From: Chondrus crispus
Taxonomy: Eukaryota > Rhodophyta > Florideophyceae > Gigartinales > Gigartinaceae
DNA length: 36,263 nt
Reading direction: 5' to 3'
Assembly: GCF_000350225.1 (NCBI RefSeq)
Contig: NW_005178788.1
Location: 41,894 to 78,156, forward strand
Position 1 is the first letter of the stretch; the number at the start of each line of letters is the position of its first letter. Of the stretch, positions 17,558 to 27,482 are shown in pieces. The notes beneath the pieces are model-generated. The model did not search any database. It was not told where the DNA came from and worked only from the letters and a program-made list of their open reading frames with translations. The position numbers were made by a program, and so were the translations under genes.

Positions 17558-18488
17558 TCAAGTGTGGTGAATGCTTCTTTTCAGGCGCTGCGCTTTATGT
17601 GTCCCATTTTTGTGTCTTTCCGCCGCATTTCTTCGAAACATGGGGGTTATCTTGCACTTGCTCTCAGTTACATCGAAGTCTGACATACCGTTAACAGCAG
17701 CACTCACTCCCGACTCCACCCATTCCCTAGGCAGAGCTCTGCAGAACGCCCCAAATGTTTCACTTTGTGTAACCCCGTGCCGAAGCATGGCATACCCCCT
17801 GTGCACAGGGTGGGCCTACTCAGCTGTAGAAGGTAGTAGGCTCGACTCTCTCACTTTTTGTAGTCTGTATACTACTGCAGGATTGTCAACCTGCATGCAT
17901 AGTATCCTAGCTATAATTAAAAAAACTGGGTTCTCGCTGCAGTTTGATCTCGCCAGCGTTAGTAGGTACCTTGACATAACATCAACACCTCCTTTCAAAT
18001 TATTCCAGTACACAGCTGCTGTGCTGTGAGCCGTATCATCCTGCGGGGGGAACTGGCTTTCCACGATGGTTGACTTCACTTCTTAATTCTTGGCTGAGAC
18101 TGTAGTAACTCACAAAGCTATAAATTTCAGTGGCGTGGGAGCATTTTAAAAGATAACCGTACTCTTTCGGGACATGTTTAGACTCCTGGCCAACCCACTG
18201 AAAATATGCAACTCCTACACTATCTAGAACGAACGTACAGCTGTTTCAGAGTGACTCGGGGAAATTAATGATACAGCAGTATAGTATTGAACCCTCCATC
18301 ATCGACCCACCCGTACCAACAATATATATGACATTGCTCAGTCTCAAAGTAGCCGCATGGTGCAGCACTTGTGCCCTGTGACCAGAGGTGGGCACAAGTT
18401 CTTGAAAAATCCCTGTGCTTCGCTGTTCTCTCCCCACGTTTTCCAAAGACACACCAGGTCCGTACTTATTCCTCAGTGTAGTAGCAGC
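17558..18488 (-). pseudogene. piggyBac-like transposase, C-terminal half (downstream of the element 3 insertion)
   Basis: Three minus-strand pieces continue the gene from the right of element 3. Piece 18488-18246 begins AATTLRNKYGPGVSLEN. Piece 18079-17816 contains VYWNNLKGGVDVMSRYL, the piggyBac motif whose Asp is the third catalytic residue, followed by a hydrophobic helix (NPVFLIIARILCMQVDN). Piece 17806-17558 (ETFGAFCRALPREWV) matches the usual RxFLxxLxxELV-type tail. Between pieces lie possible small introns: a good donor AAAGTGAGAG at about 17860 and acceptors GCACAG near 17803. No Cys-rich C-terminal finger is visible. The broken reading is due to the element 3 insertion plus splicing or decay. 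Confidence 0.75.
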
Positions 18489-19088
18489 TGTGGTACAATT
18501 GCCAAGTGGCGCTACTGCACTAGGCGGGCGCCAGAGGCCTCGCCAAGTACAGTAGTAAGATGTTAACCGATACGGGGCATACGTGGCCAGCACGTGTAGA
18601 TGTGGCCACGTGGGAGTCCACTTGCAGTTAGTGGCACCAGCTAGTGCAGGTGTACACGTGGTGCGCGACCGATCGGTGGGTTAGTACAGTAGTCATTTTT
18701 AGTTACCGTAAGTTACAGTAAGCTGGCTACAGTATGTACAGCTCCTGTAGTCCGTCCGGTGCCACCGCCCTACTAGGGGGTATAAGATAGGGGGGCACCG
18801 GGCTGGAGGTAAACCGAGGCAAGCACGCCTCCCCTTACTTCCTACCCTAGTCCTTTACCGTACGGTTAAGTAAGTCCCGGAGGTTTCCAGCTCGCCACCG
18901 GTTGTACTGCTCTACACCCCAGTACGACTGCGCGTGTCCAGTGCGGTGTACCTCCCTTGTCCTGTGCTTCCTACCGTTCCGGATTATTCTACCTGACGCT
19001 CCAGTGTAGCGGTCCCCCAAGCTCCCTCATTTTAGGTACAGCCTGTCCTTTTCCGTTTACGGTTTAGCGTCCCTACGGTTGTACCACA
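18489..19088 (+). repeat. Element 3 5' LTR
   Basis: 600 bp, TG...CA, two substitutions against the 3' copy. TATAAGATA at 18781 is a likely core promoter: the G-rich flank GGGGG precedes it and GGGGGGCACCGG follows. Several TACAGTA/TACTGTA motifs lie upstream of it in U3 (18546-18745). Confidence 0.97.
18781..18789 (+). promoter_or_regulatory. TATA box in element 3 LTR
   Basis: TATAAGATA, about 290 bp from the LTR start, fits the U3/R promoter of an LTR retrotransposon. The same site occurs at 30031 in the 3' LTR. Confidence 0.6.
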
Positions 19089-19092
19089 TTTT

Positions 19093-19110
19093 TGGTACTC
19101 TTGTGGAGGG
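19093..19110 (+). other. Element 3 primer-binding site
   Basis: TGGTACTCTTGTGGAGGG four bases after the LTR end, identical to the sites of elements 1 and 2 although the three LTRs differ. This identity is the main evidence for the assignment. The outer inverted repeat seen in elements 1 and 2 is absent here, but GTACC/GGTAC and CCACA/TGTGG pairings remain. A leader of about 110 bp follows before gag. Confidence 0.7.
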
Positions 19111-19223
19111 CCGCCTGGGGTTTCTAGACCCTCACCGTCGAGCTCAGGAAAGAAGACATCCGATTCGGTACGTGGACAAGTTGAAAAACACGTATCAACC
19201 CCCGGTTCAAGCAAGAAGTCAAG

Positions 19224-21683
19224 ATGAATCCGACTGGAACCCCTGCAGAAGACTGCGGTTCGGGACGGGGCAGTACTCGCTCCGGCTCAGCCCGGGCGAG
19301 TAAGCGCAGCGGACCACCCGGGTCCGTGCGCCCCCGTGTCGAAAACCCGGAGTCACTGCTACGGGTGACAGCCGGTACAGGGCAGAACCCAACCAATACG
19401 GAGGTGACGGCCCCTGGGGCCGTCCCGGCCCTCGCTGGTCGAGCGGGTACCGAACACCGCTCCCAGTGGGCATTAAATACCCTCTGGCCGCGCATGCAGA
19501 CGTGGCTGGAGGAAGCTCTCGTTAAAGAGGTTCCTCGCCACGTCGAGGGTGCGATTAACCGAACGGTTCCGCCGCTTGTTGACGAACAAGTCCGGGCCGT
19601 CGTCACGCCCGTCATCGACGACGTCGTGGGTGCCCTCGTAGAGCGTGAGCTCCGAGAGGCACTCGACCCTGGAGATCATCTTACACCGTTGGGGCTGAGC
19701 CTCCAGACAGCTATCAACATAGCTGTCGAGGCTCGCCTCGCCAACTTCAATCCGAACGGTACTGTAGCTGAGGCACCTCAACCTCCTACAACCGCTACGG
19801 CACCTCTAAAATTAATAAGAACCGGAACGGGAGATACAAGACCGACACAGGTATATATGGCACCTCACCCGGAGGCGGGCCCTCACCCGGAGGACCCACC
19901 TATATACCTGCCCGAACTTCAGGGTGTTACACGGGGTCCAACAGACAAGGACCCGGCGACCTATGACCGATACGGAAGACACCCTCGCCATGAGACAGAA
20001 AATCTGACGAGGTATGGCGAGACAGAAAATCGCTCGTCTTTCCGTTACGGTCCCAAGTCCCGACGCACAAGGCGCGGGCCATTACCGGAGGAAGAGGAGG
20101 AGTACTCCGAAGAAGAACCGTACGGTGACAGAAAAGCCGTCCGGCAAGATTACCGTCGCTATAGGTCTCGGGCTGGAGCCCGTCGTCGAGGAGGTGATTT
20201 TCCCTCCGACGGAAGCTCGCCTGATTCGACCAGCGACGAAGGTCGGCGCCACCCGGGCAGCCGGCGAGACCGTAGCCACCGACGCAAGTGGTCCGGCTCA
20301 GAGGGCTACAGTACAGACCCCGAGCCGCACGACCAGGGGCGCCGACCGGGTAGAAGTCGTCGGACTACCGAACGGTCAGCCCCCACCAAGAGGGTCGATG
20401 TGATTAAACCGCTTAATGATTTATTCACCAAAGCGGTTAATTACAAGACCTACCGGTTGGAACGTCGCAGCGCCCGGTATAATTCCGAGGTCGCGCGGCA
20501 TATCAGCCGTATCCGCAAGAAGCTGGACGTGCAGATGAAATCTCACACGTTCAGTGGACAAGATCCGATAGCGGTATTGGGCTTCCTTGCCCGGTTTAAG
20601 ATGGCTTGCGACCATAATAGGGTAAGCCAGGGAGCTGCCGTATGGTGCTTCCAATTCTACTTAACCGGACAGGCGCATGATCTACTGCAGTCCCGCCTTA
20701 TGGGTAATACCATGGCGGTGGACGCCGAGCAACGCGACATGCTCGAGAGTTACGAGGAGGTAGTCAATTTCCTTTTACGGACCTATGCTACCGATGAAAC
20801 TATCGCCGAGGCCTACACCGAAGTGGTTTCCTTCCGTCAGAGTTCTAACATGACGGAAGAAGCCTACAGCAATCAGCTGTGGGACAAGGCCCTCCGATGC
20901 GGTACTGTCTTCTTAGACCGTCGGCTCAAGTCGCTGTACGTCGAGGGATTGCTCCCAGCGACGTGCGCGCAAGTGCGGAATTATCTAGCGACACACGCCA
21001 CGGTAGACTACCAGGCGGTCGCTAGGTACGCACAAGCCATCGGGGAGACACACCGTTCGGCAAGGCGGCACTTATTGCCATCGAACGTCGCGTCCCGTGA
21101 CGCTACAGGCAAGATTGCCTTTAACCGCTCGGCAAGAAAGACTCCGGTGTTATCCGTCGAGTCCTCGTCGGAGGCCGCCTATACAGACGCCTCACCCAAC
21201 GCAGAAGGAATATTGGCGATGACGAGCCCCACAGTATACGCAAGTACCGTGAGCTCGCCACCAACAAGTTTCCATCCTTCTCCGGTACCGTCAGTTGGAG
21301 GGGCTGTAGCCCCAACGTCCACTGTAGCCGGTTATGGCCGCCGCTACGGAAGCGGGGACCAACGCGCAAGGTGGGGACCGCCTCCGTGCCGGTTCTGTCT
21401 GGACCCCACTCACCGACAGGAAAGCTGCCCTATTGTCGCGGACGCCTCGCTGCGAGCCCAGCTCCTAGCAGCGAGGGAAGCGAACTATCAAAAGTTACGC
21501 ATCCGACAGGGGCTCCGCCCTGGGTCTCCATTCAGTCGTCCACAGGGACCGGTGTGGCGAGGAAATCCCTCATCTCAAACCACGCCGGTCAACCTGGTGG
21601 ACCAGGGGGTCGACAAGGCGGAGAAGCTGGTCGCTGAGGAGGAGGATCTCCAACTCACGGGGGAAGACAGGGAGGACGCGTAG
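19224..21683 (+). CDS. gag: Element 3 Gag
   Basis: 819 residues, starting MNPTGTPAEDCGSGRGS, the first ATG after the leader and aligned with the other two Gags. The N-terminal helical part includes WLEEALVKEVPRHVEGAIN. A central Arg/Glu/Asp/Ser-rich linker (about residues 250-390) lacks the 21-residue repeats of element 2. The capsid-like region (SGQDPIAVLGFLARFKMACD, FQFYLTGQAHDLLQSRL) follows, then the zinc knuckle CRFCLDPTHRQESC at residues 722-735 and an acidic tail ending TGEDREDA-stop. No break is visible. It would form the RNA-packaging particle. Pol follows in the -1 frame. Confidence 0.93.
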   Translation: MNPTGTPAEDCGSGRGSTRSGSARASKRSGPPGSVRPRVENPESLLRVTAGTGQNPTNTEVTAPGAVPALAGRAGTEHRSQWALNTLWPRMQTWLEEALVKEVPRHVEGAINRTVPPLVDEQVRAVVTPVIDDVVGALVERELREALDPGDHLTPLGLSLQTAINIAVEARLANFNPNGTVAEAPQPPTTATAPLKLIRTGTGDTRPTQVYMAPHPEAGPHPEDPPIYLPELQGVTRGPTDKDPATYDRYGRHPRHETENLTRYGETENRSSFRYGPKSRRTRRGPLPEEEEEYSEEEPYGDRKAVRQDYRRYRSRAGARRRGGDFPSDGSSPDSTSDEGRRHPGSRRDRSHRRKWSGSEGYSTDPEPHDQGRRPGRSRRTTERSAPTKRVDVIKPLNDLFTKAVNYKTYRLERRSARYNSEVARHISRIRKKLDVQMKSHTFSGQDPIAVLGFLARFKMACDHNRVSQGAAVWCFQFYLTGQAHDLLQSRLMGNTMAVDAEQRDMLESYEEVVNFLLRTYATDETIAEAYTEVVSFRQSSNMTEEAYSNQLWDKALRCGTVFLDRRLKSLYVEGLLPATCAQVRNYLATHATVDYQAVARYAQAIGETHRSARRHLLPSNVASRDATGKIAFNRSARKTPVLSVESSSEAAYTDASPNAEGILAMTSPTVYASTVSSPPTSFHPSPVPSVGGAVAPTSTVAGYGRRYGSGDQRARWGPPPCRFCLDPTHRQESCPIVADASLRAQLLAAREANYQKLRIRQGLRPGSPFSRPQGPVWRGNPSSQTTPVNLVDQGVDKAEKLVAEEEDLQLTGEDREDA

Positions 21684-22270
21684 AGGCGACGTCGTCAAAA
21701 CTCCCTGTCTGCCTCACCCCGGAGGATCCTTCCCCCTCAACTCAGGCAGCAGAGCCGAACCGAACGGAAGACGCGCCGACCGAAGCGGAACCTATTTGCT
21801 TCTTCAAGAGGCAGAACTATAAGGTTTCCGCTACGGTAGGGCTGCGACAAGCGAATATGCGGGCACTGTCCCCAGTGCTAGACTCGGGGGCAGCTCCCAA
21901 CCTCATCCATATACGCTGTGTGGCCGAGCCATGGCGCGCGGCCATCCGTCCGGTAAAGAGCGCGCCGCTGGTGGACGTCTCCAATCGCTCAATGAGCGCC
22001 CTTGGACAGCTTACACTGTACGTCCGCATGGGAGATTTCACAGCCAGGGTCAAGTTTCTCGTGGTCACTCGCCTGGCTGTGGATTGTATATTAGGGACCA
22101 CCTTTATAGACCAACATATCAAGGCAATTCTACCACCGCGACGGAGGGTTCTCTTCCATCATGCCCCCTCAGTCGCACTTACAGGCACGACGCCATCCAA
22201 ATTTACTCATAAGGAACACCGAACAATCGCCAAGAACCAAGCCGTTTCCGAGCAACACGCCGTCTCGTAA
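21684..22270 (+). pseudogene. pol: Element 3 protease (start of pol, cut off by a frame break)
   Basis: The -1 frame is open from inside the gag tail (GRVEATSSKLPVCLTPED) through CFFKRQNYKV to the protease: LDSGAAPNLIH with catalytic Asp, then CILGTTFIDQHIKAILPP. It ends at 22270, just where the next frame takes over with PSNTPSRKIRMVRG; in element 2 the two parts are one frame. The shift equals one extra base (or two missing) somewhere in about 22190-22250. Protease would mature Gag-Pol in the particle. Confidence 0.85.
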
Positions 22271-24659
22271 AATACGCATGGTGCGGGGAATTACAATTCC
22301 CTCCATGACGCAAGCAACCGTACGGGTGGCGACGCCGGTCGCTGGGCTCTGCTTCTTACAGATCCATCCCCGCACGGCAGAGAAGAACCTGTCGCTTATG
22401 GCGCAGGGAGTCATGGATATAAGGCCAGACATTCCGTTTTCGGTAATAATGAGCAATTTTAGCCATAATGCGGTCCATCTCCCCAAACACACCGTTATCG
22501 GACTCGCGTTACCATCGCCGACCCACATCCTAACCCTTCAGCCAGCCACAGGAGTGGCTGAAGCTAAGGAGGGGGGAGGAAATAAAAATAATCTTCCCGC
22601 TACAGTACCCCCTTTGGGTACCGTACAGGATGCGGGACAAGACAAGTCCGATACGGAAGAAGAACAGGAAAGAACCGACACGGATGAAGCCCCCCGATTG
22701 TGGACCGAGGATGTCCACATCGGTGAGGAAGACGGAGAGCTACGCGAAAAAATAGTAGCTATGCTCTCCGAATTCAAGGAGATGTGGAATGGCCGCCTCG
22801 GGAAGATTGGTGCCACCAAGCACCGCATCGACCTCAAGGCGGGGGCCAATCCCATCTACCAAGCTCCGTACCGGGCTGGTCCAACCGCACGGGAAAAGGA
22901 AAAAACCGAGGTGAACCGCATGCTGCGGGCCGGCGTCATCGAGCCGGCCACGGCAGAATGGGCCAGTCCTGTGGTCTTCGTACCCAAAAAGGACGGTACC
23001 ATGCGGTTCTGTGTGGACTACCGGAAGCTAAACGCACTTACCATCCGGGATTCCTATCCCCTACCGCGAATGGATGAGTGCATTGACTCACTCGGCGACG
23101 CTACAGTATTCACTACGCTTGATTGCAATAGTGGATACTGGCAAGTTGAAGTCGCCGAGGAGGACCGCGATAAGACGACGTTCGCGTCGCACTGCGGTCT
23201 ATACCGGTTTGTGCGGATGCCGTTCGGTTTAAAGAATGCCCCAGCCACTTTCCAAAGGGCTGTGGACATCATCCTCTCCCGAGTTAAATGGGAAACCGCA
23301 TTGGTGTACTTGGATGACGTCATCGTGTACTCTAAATCCATTACGGAACACCTCGACCACGTTAGGGAGGTACTACAACTGCTGTACACCGCCGGGGTAT
23401 CGCTGAAGATATCGAAATGTACATTCTTCGACACTTCAGTGACGTACCTGGGGCACATAATCCGACCGGGACGGTTAGAGGTCGAGAGGCGCAACGTCAT
23501 CGCTATCGAGCGGGCGCTACCTCCCTCTAACCAGACGGAATTACGCTCCTTCCTGAGGATGTGCAATGTCTACAGGCGGTTCGTCCCGAACTTCGCCAAA
23601 ATTGCGGCTCCCCTCAATAGGAAGACGAGCAAGGATCACCCCTTCGAACTGGGAGTCCTATCCGATTCGGAATATGAGGCCTTTGCCGAGCTGAAGAAGA
23701 GGCTGGTCTCACCGCCCATTCTGGCTCTACCCCGTCACGGTTACAAGTACACACTCGACACGGACGCATGTGCGTACCAAGTGGGGTGTGCCCTGCTGCA
23801 AGACCAACCGAACGGAGATAAATTACCGATTGGCTACTGGAGCCGTAGTCTCACGGATGCTGAGAAGAATTACACGACGACTGAGAAGGAGTACCTTGCA
23901 GTCGTCTGGAGCATCCTGGCATTACGCCCTTACCTGTACGGTGCCACGTTCAATCTCCGAACGGACCATGAGGCCCTCCGGTGGGTCCTCAATTTGGCGG
24001 ACAGCTCCGGACGGCTCGCCCGCTGGCGGTTACGCCTGGCGGAGTACGACTACGACGTGCAATACCGGCCGGGTGTCAAACACCAATTGGCGGATGGGGT
24101 ATCTCGCCTCCGGACGGATGAAGGGGAAACCGTCGCGGTAGACGACGAAGTCCCGTGCTTCGTCGTTCAAGTGTCAAGACAGGAGCCTTACGTGGGGCCC
24201 GTCGATATTGACTGGGCCCCAGCTACCGAACGGAGTCCCGGGAATGCGCGAGAGAGACCCCAGGCCCTTGCCGTAACTCCCGAACAAACGGACGTATCGT
24301 CCCTGTCGGTTGAGGAATTTATCCAAGCACAGGCGGCGGACGAGTTCTGCATCCATGCCGCCCGAACCGTCGGAGAGCCAGACTCAAAGTATGACGTGGA
24401 CCGTTACGGTTTCTTGGTGCGGAGGTCCCCTCTTGATGGGACACTGCAACGCGTCGTCCCGAAACGGTTAAGGGCCAAGGTGCTGTATTTGGCACACCAC
24501 CCGAGGTTGGCCGGACACCCCGGTGGGACCAGGATGTACTATACCCTAAGAAGGAGTACTACTGGCCCCACATGGCCAACGACGTGTACGCCACCGTACG
24601 GAACTGTCAATCGTGCTCTGCGACACGGGGCACGATTGTACGTCATCAAAAGGACATGA
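22230..24659 (+). pseudogene. pol: Element 3 reverse transcriptase, RNase H and start of integrase
   Basis: The frame is open from 22161, but pol-like sequence begins near 22230. Reverse transcriptase motifs: VDYRKLNALT, TTLDCNSGYWQVE, VRMPFGLKNAPATFQ, and YLDD with its Tyr codon at 23307. RNase H follows: YTLDTDACAYQVGCALLQ, TTEKEYLAVVWSIL, RTDHEALRWVL. The integrase zinc finger starts at AHHPRLAGHPGGTRMYYTLRR; then, at 24553-24554, one G is missing compared with element 2 (AGAAGG for AGAAGGG), and the frame runs off to a stop at 24659. It copies element RNA into DNA in the particle. Catalytic residues are present. Confidence 0.9.
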
Positions 24660-25831
24660 AACTATTCCCGGCGGCCGGACCCTTGGAGTTTGTCGCAATG
24701 GACCTCCTGGGTCCGTTGCCGAAGACCGCACATGGGAATCAGTTCGTCCTTGTGATTACCGACCGGTTCTCTAAGCTCACGCGCAGCATCGCGCTTCGTA
24801 CGACAACCGCAGCCGTGGTGGCTAACGCATTCCTGGACAACTGGGTGTACGTCTACGGAGCACCACAGTACGTCCTTACCGATAACGGTCCGCAATTTGC
24901 GGCGAAGTTCTTCGACGCCGCGTGCGCATTGCTAGGCATACGTCACTATTTGACGACAGCCTACCACCGGCAAACTAACGGTAAGACCGAACGGTTTAAT
25001 AAGACCATCGTGCAGAGGCTCCGACATTATGTCGAGGAGCACCAGCGAGACTGGGACGAGTTCCTCTAGCCTCTGACGTATGCTTATAACATACAAGTCC
25101 ACCCGTCAACGGAGACTACTCCGTTTGACCTGGTGTTGACAAGACAACCGTCCGGATTAACCGTCGCGGGTACAGCGCCTCAGGCTGCGGGAGTCGCCCA
25201 TGACGACCCACGTACTCCCGTACAGTACAAGCGGGCGACTCTTCGCAAGCTACGGGATGTCCTCGACCGTGTGCGGGTAAAGATGACCGCGGCCCAAAAG
25301 CGGTATAAGGAGAACTTCGATAAGAAAGTCCGATTCCGACCGGTAATACAGGAGGGCGACCAAGTCTACGTGGATCGCCCTCCCCGAGCCGTCCGAGCGG
25401 CTGAACGACGTGGCCGTGACGGACAGGGGCTTGGGACGGACGACATGTCCGTCAAGCTTTTACCGAAGACGGAAGGACCCTTTCGGGTCCGCAAAGCCAC
25501 GGACACGACTGTTACTGTGGAGCAAGACGGGCTTCCCGTACGAGTCAGTATTGACCGCGTCACGCGGATGCCAAGGGGCCCGGGGGACCGGACCATGCCT
25601 ACAGGAGGCATAAGTGCCCCTTCCGAACGGATTAACCCTCCCCAGGGGGACGGTGCTAATACCCCCGAGGAGTTCGTCGTCGAGCGTCTCGTAGCGCATC
25701 GCGACACCCCTACCGGCTTGGAATACAAAGTGAGGTGGTATGGCTACACCCCCGCGGATGATACATTCGAACCGGCGGAGGGCCTACCACAAGCCTTTAT
25801 CGATCGGTATTGGCGAGCCCACCGAGCTTAG
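24559..25831 (+). pseudogene. pol: Element 3 integrase and chromodomain, one nonsense codon
   Basis: The frame resumes as YYWPHMANDVYATVRNCQSC (integrase zinc ligands CX2C), then the DDE core: MDLLGPLPKTAHGN (Asp), VLTDNGPQF (Asp), RQTNGKTERFN (Glu). A TAG at 25067-25069 sits where element 2 has a Gln codon (QLLTFAYN), so a C-to-T change is likely. The same frame then continues to 25831 with the GPY/F-like part (PFRVRKATDTTVTVEQDG) and the chromodomain (EEFVVERLVAHRD, EYKVRWYGYTPADDTFEP), ending RAHRA. Apart from the stop, all catalytic residues are present. Confidence 0.9.
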
Positions 25832-26114
25832 TTCCGCTCGGTGGCGCAAGCTAAGAAGGGGGGTCTCCCGGATACTGTACCGGTTGAGACCACCCGCATG
25901 TAGAGCATGCGGGGGGCGGAAGCCGCCTACGGGACCGTCACTACCGCCCGGAACTACACGCTCTACGATGGGCTTTGCACCCTCTAAACTACGGCTGGCA
26001 GTCGACTCCGTAACCCCCCCGAACTAAGGGCCTGAGTCCTCCGGGGAGGTGCCGTGTGTCAAATACTGTACACGCCGCCTATCAGGCGTGTAATCCGAAA
26101 CAATGAAGTCCAAG

Positions 26115-26171
26115 GACCTCAGGGGGATCGCCTAGGTCACTAGGTGTCCCCCGAGGTCGACCATGGTCGAC
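26115..26171 (+). repeat. Hairpin module copy 1 with adjoining palindrome
   Basis: GACCTCAGGGGGA (from 26115) can pair with TCCCCCGAGGTC (ending 26158), with CCTAG/CTAGG inside and AGGTCACT in the loop. It is followed by a perfect 16-bp palindrome, GTCGACCATGGTCGAC (26156-26171). Confidence 0.75.
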
Positions 26172-26365
26172 GACGGGGAGCTACGGCACGCCGGCGGTGC
26201 CCAAGATAAATACCGTCTCGGATACTTGCAGGGCGGCGCAACCCCCGACACGTGGCAAAAATTGCCAAGTGTAATTCCCGCACTGGTGCCGTGGCCTGCG
26301 GCAAAAATCCAGGGACCAAATTGTGAGGGGTGACACCGTTCGGTTCGGCAATTACGTCGAAGTTC

Positions 26366-26602
26366 GGGCTACGTTTGAGCCCCTAGCGGGCTCAATAAAA
26401 ATCGTAGCCCACCGCCGACAACGGCATCGTACTTCCCGCGTCAAGCTGCTTCGGACGGTATAAGGTCCGAAAAACGGTCCATGCCGACCCCGGCGGACCA
26501 GCCGCCAATTTCGGTCGACTTTGGGCTACGTTTTGACCCCTAGTGGGCTCAATAAAAATCGTAGCCCACTTCCGAGAACGGCATCGTGCTCACGGCGTCA
26601 AG
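26366..26602 (+). repeat. Two 80-bp direct repeats with stem-loop and AATAAA
   Basis: Copies at 26366-26445 and 26523-26602. Each has GGGCTACG...CGTAGCCC as outer stem and GCTCAATAAAAATCGTAGCCC-type sequence before the closing arm; copy 1 has an inner GAGCCC-ctagc-GGGCTC stem, weaker in copy 2. The AATAAA could be a polyadenylation signal placed just before a stem arm. The copies are about 80% identical by eye. Confidence 0.75.
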
Positions 26603-27031
26603 TCAGACCCGGGGTTATCCATTCCGAAAACGCGGTCATGGCGAGGTGTCAACCGATTTGGAAACGAGATCAGTTTTTATTGGTTTCTAGTGGTTTTTAC
26701 AGTTTCCAAATCGGGGTTGTCGGCGAAATCGCCGGCGGCGCACTCGTACGCCCCCAACCGCCACGGAAAGGGACTGAGCGAGGCCAGAGGAGTCTCCCCG
26801 CAATCACGAGGGTCGAGACCTCCGCGCACTGTACGCGCCGGGGGAAAAAGAGAGGCGTCCGAGTTGGAAAAATGGCCAGCCCTCCGGGGGGGTGCCGTGC
26901 AACGGTACGTTGGCACCGCTACCCCGGAGGAGCGCCTGCTTATGGGGAGGCGCTGTACCCCTCCGTGTGGGGCCTGGGTCTGTACCTGGCGCCCCGCCAA
27001 GGCGGGGCGCAACCGAACGGTACCCTCCAGG

Positions 27032-27074
27032 GACCCCCGAGGGAGCGCCCAGGTCACTGAGCGCCCCCGGGGTC
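27032..27074 (+). repeat. Hairpin module copy 2
   Basis: GACCCC (27032-27037) pairs with GGGGTC (27069-27074), and GGGAGCGC can pair with GCGCCCCC, around a loop that again contains AGGTCACT. Against copy 1 the stem has changed from GACCTC/GAGGTC to GACCCC/GGGGTC, a matched change on both sides. CGGCCATGG follows, where copy 1 has CGACCATGG. Confidence 0.7.
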
Positions 27075-27303
27075 GGCCATGGATGATGGGGGGATGGGGA
27101 CGAATTGCTGCGAAGCCATGCCGTCCACAAACCCAATCACCGCCACGGAATGGCCGGGGTACAGTACATGTGGTTCACACAGTACTGTACCCGGTGGCCG
27201 TAGCCAATTAGGGCGCGCGGCGGCGTATGGGAGGCTGTTCGGAATGCCCCCGATTTGAGGGAACAGCCAATCGGAGCTCTTGAAGAAGGCAAAAAGCCAC
27301 CCG

Positions 27304-27424
27304 CCGAACGGAAAAACCAGGCACGTTTTACTAAGAAAAACGCCGGTTTTGAAGCCAGAACGACCCCCCGAACGGAAAATCAGGCATATTTTACTGAGAA
27401 AAAGGCCGATTTTACCGAGATGGA
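27304..27424 (+). repeat. 64-bp tandem duplication
   Basis: CCGAACGGAAAAACCAGGCA... (27304) is repeated in diverged form at 27368, including TTTTACTRAGAAAAA and GCCGRTTTT. No coding role is seen. Confidence 0.75.
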
Positions 27425-27482
27425 AAACGGAGCAGCACCGCTCCGGGGCAGCTTGCACTGCGTCTATTGACCCCTAAAGCGG

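Larger units (their letters stand above)
25832..27463 (+). other. Element 3 post-pol region: structured repeats, no gene seen
   Basis: No frame here looks like protein. Direct repeats and hairpins fill the space: a hairpin module at 26115-26158 with a second version at 27032-27074, an 80-bp repeat at 26366-26445 and 26523-26602, and a 64-bp repeat at 27304-27424. CCTCCGGGG-GGTGCCGTG-like sequence recurs at about 26039 and 26881, so the larger arrangement (about 26.03-26.19 and 26.88-27.09 kb) looks like one old duplication. The region lies between pol and the polypurine tract and would be in the 3' part of the element RNA. Confidence 0.7.

Noticed and set aside
17571..18029. 152-codon plus-strand frame
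   Set aside because: It lies opposite the piggyBac KGGVD segment, which carries recognisable family motifs on the minus strand.
26543..27211. 222-codon plus-strand frame after element 3 pol
   Set aside because: It crosses several hairpins and direct repeats, has odd composition and no motif, so it was treated as chance.
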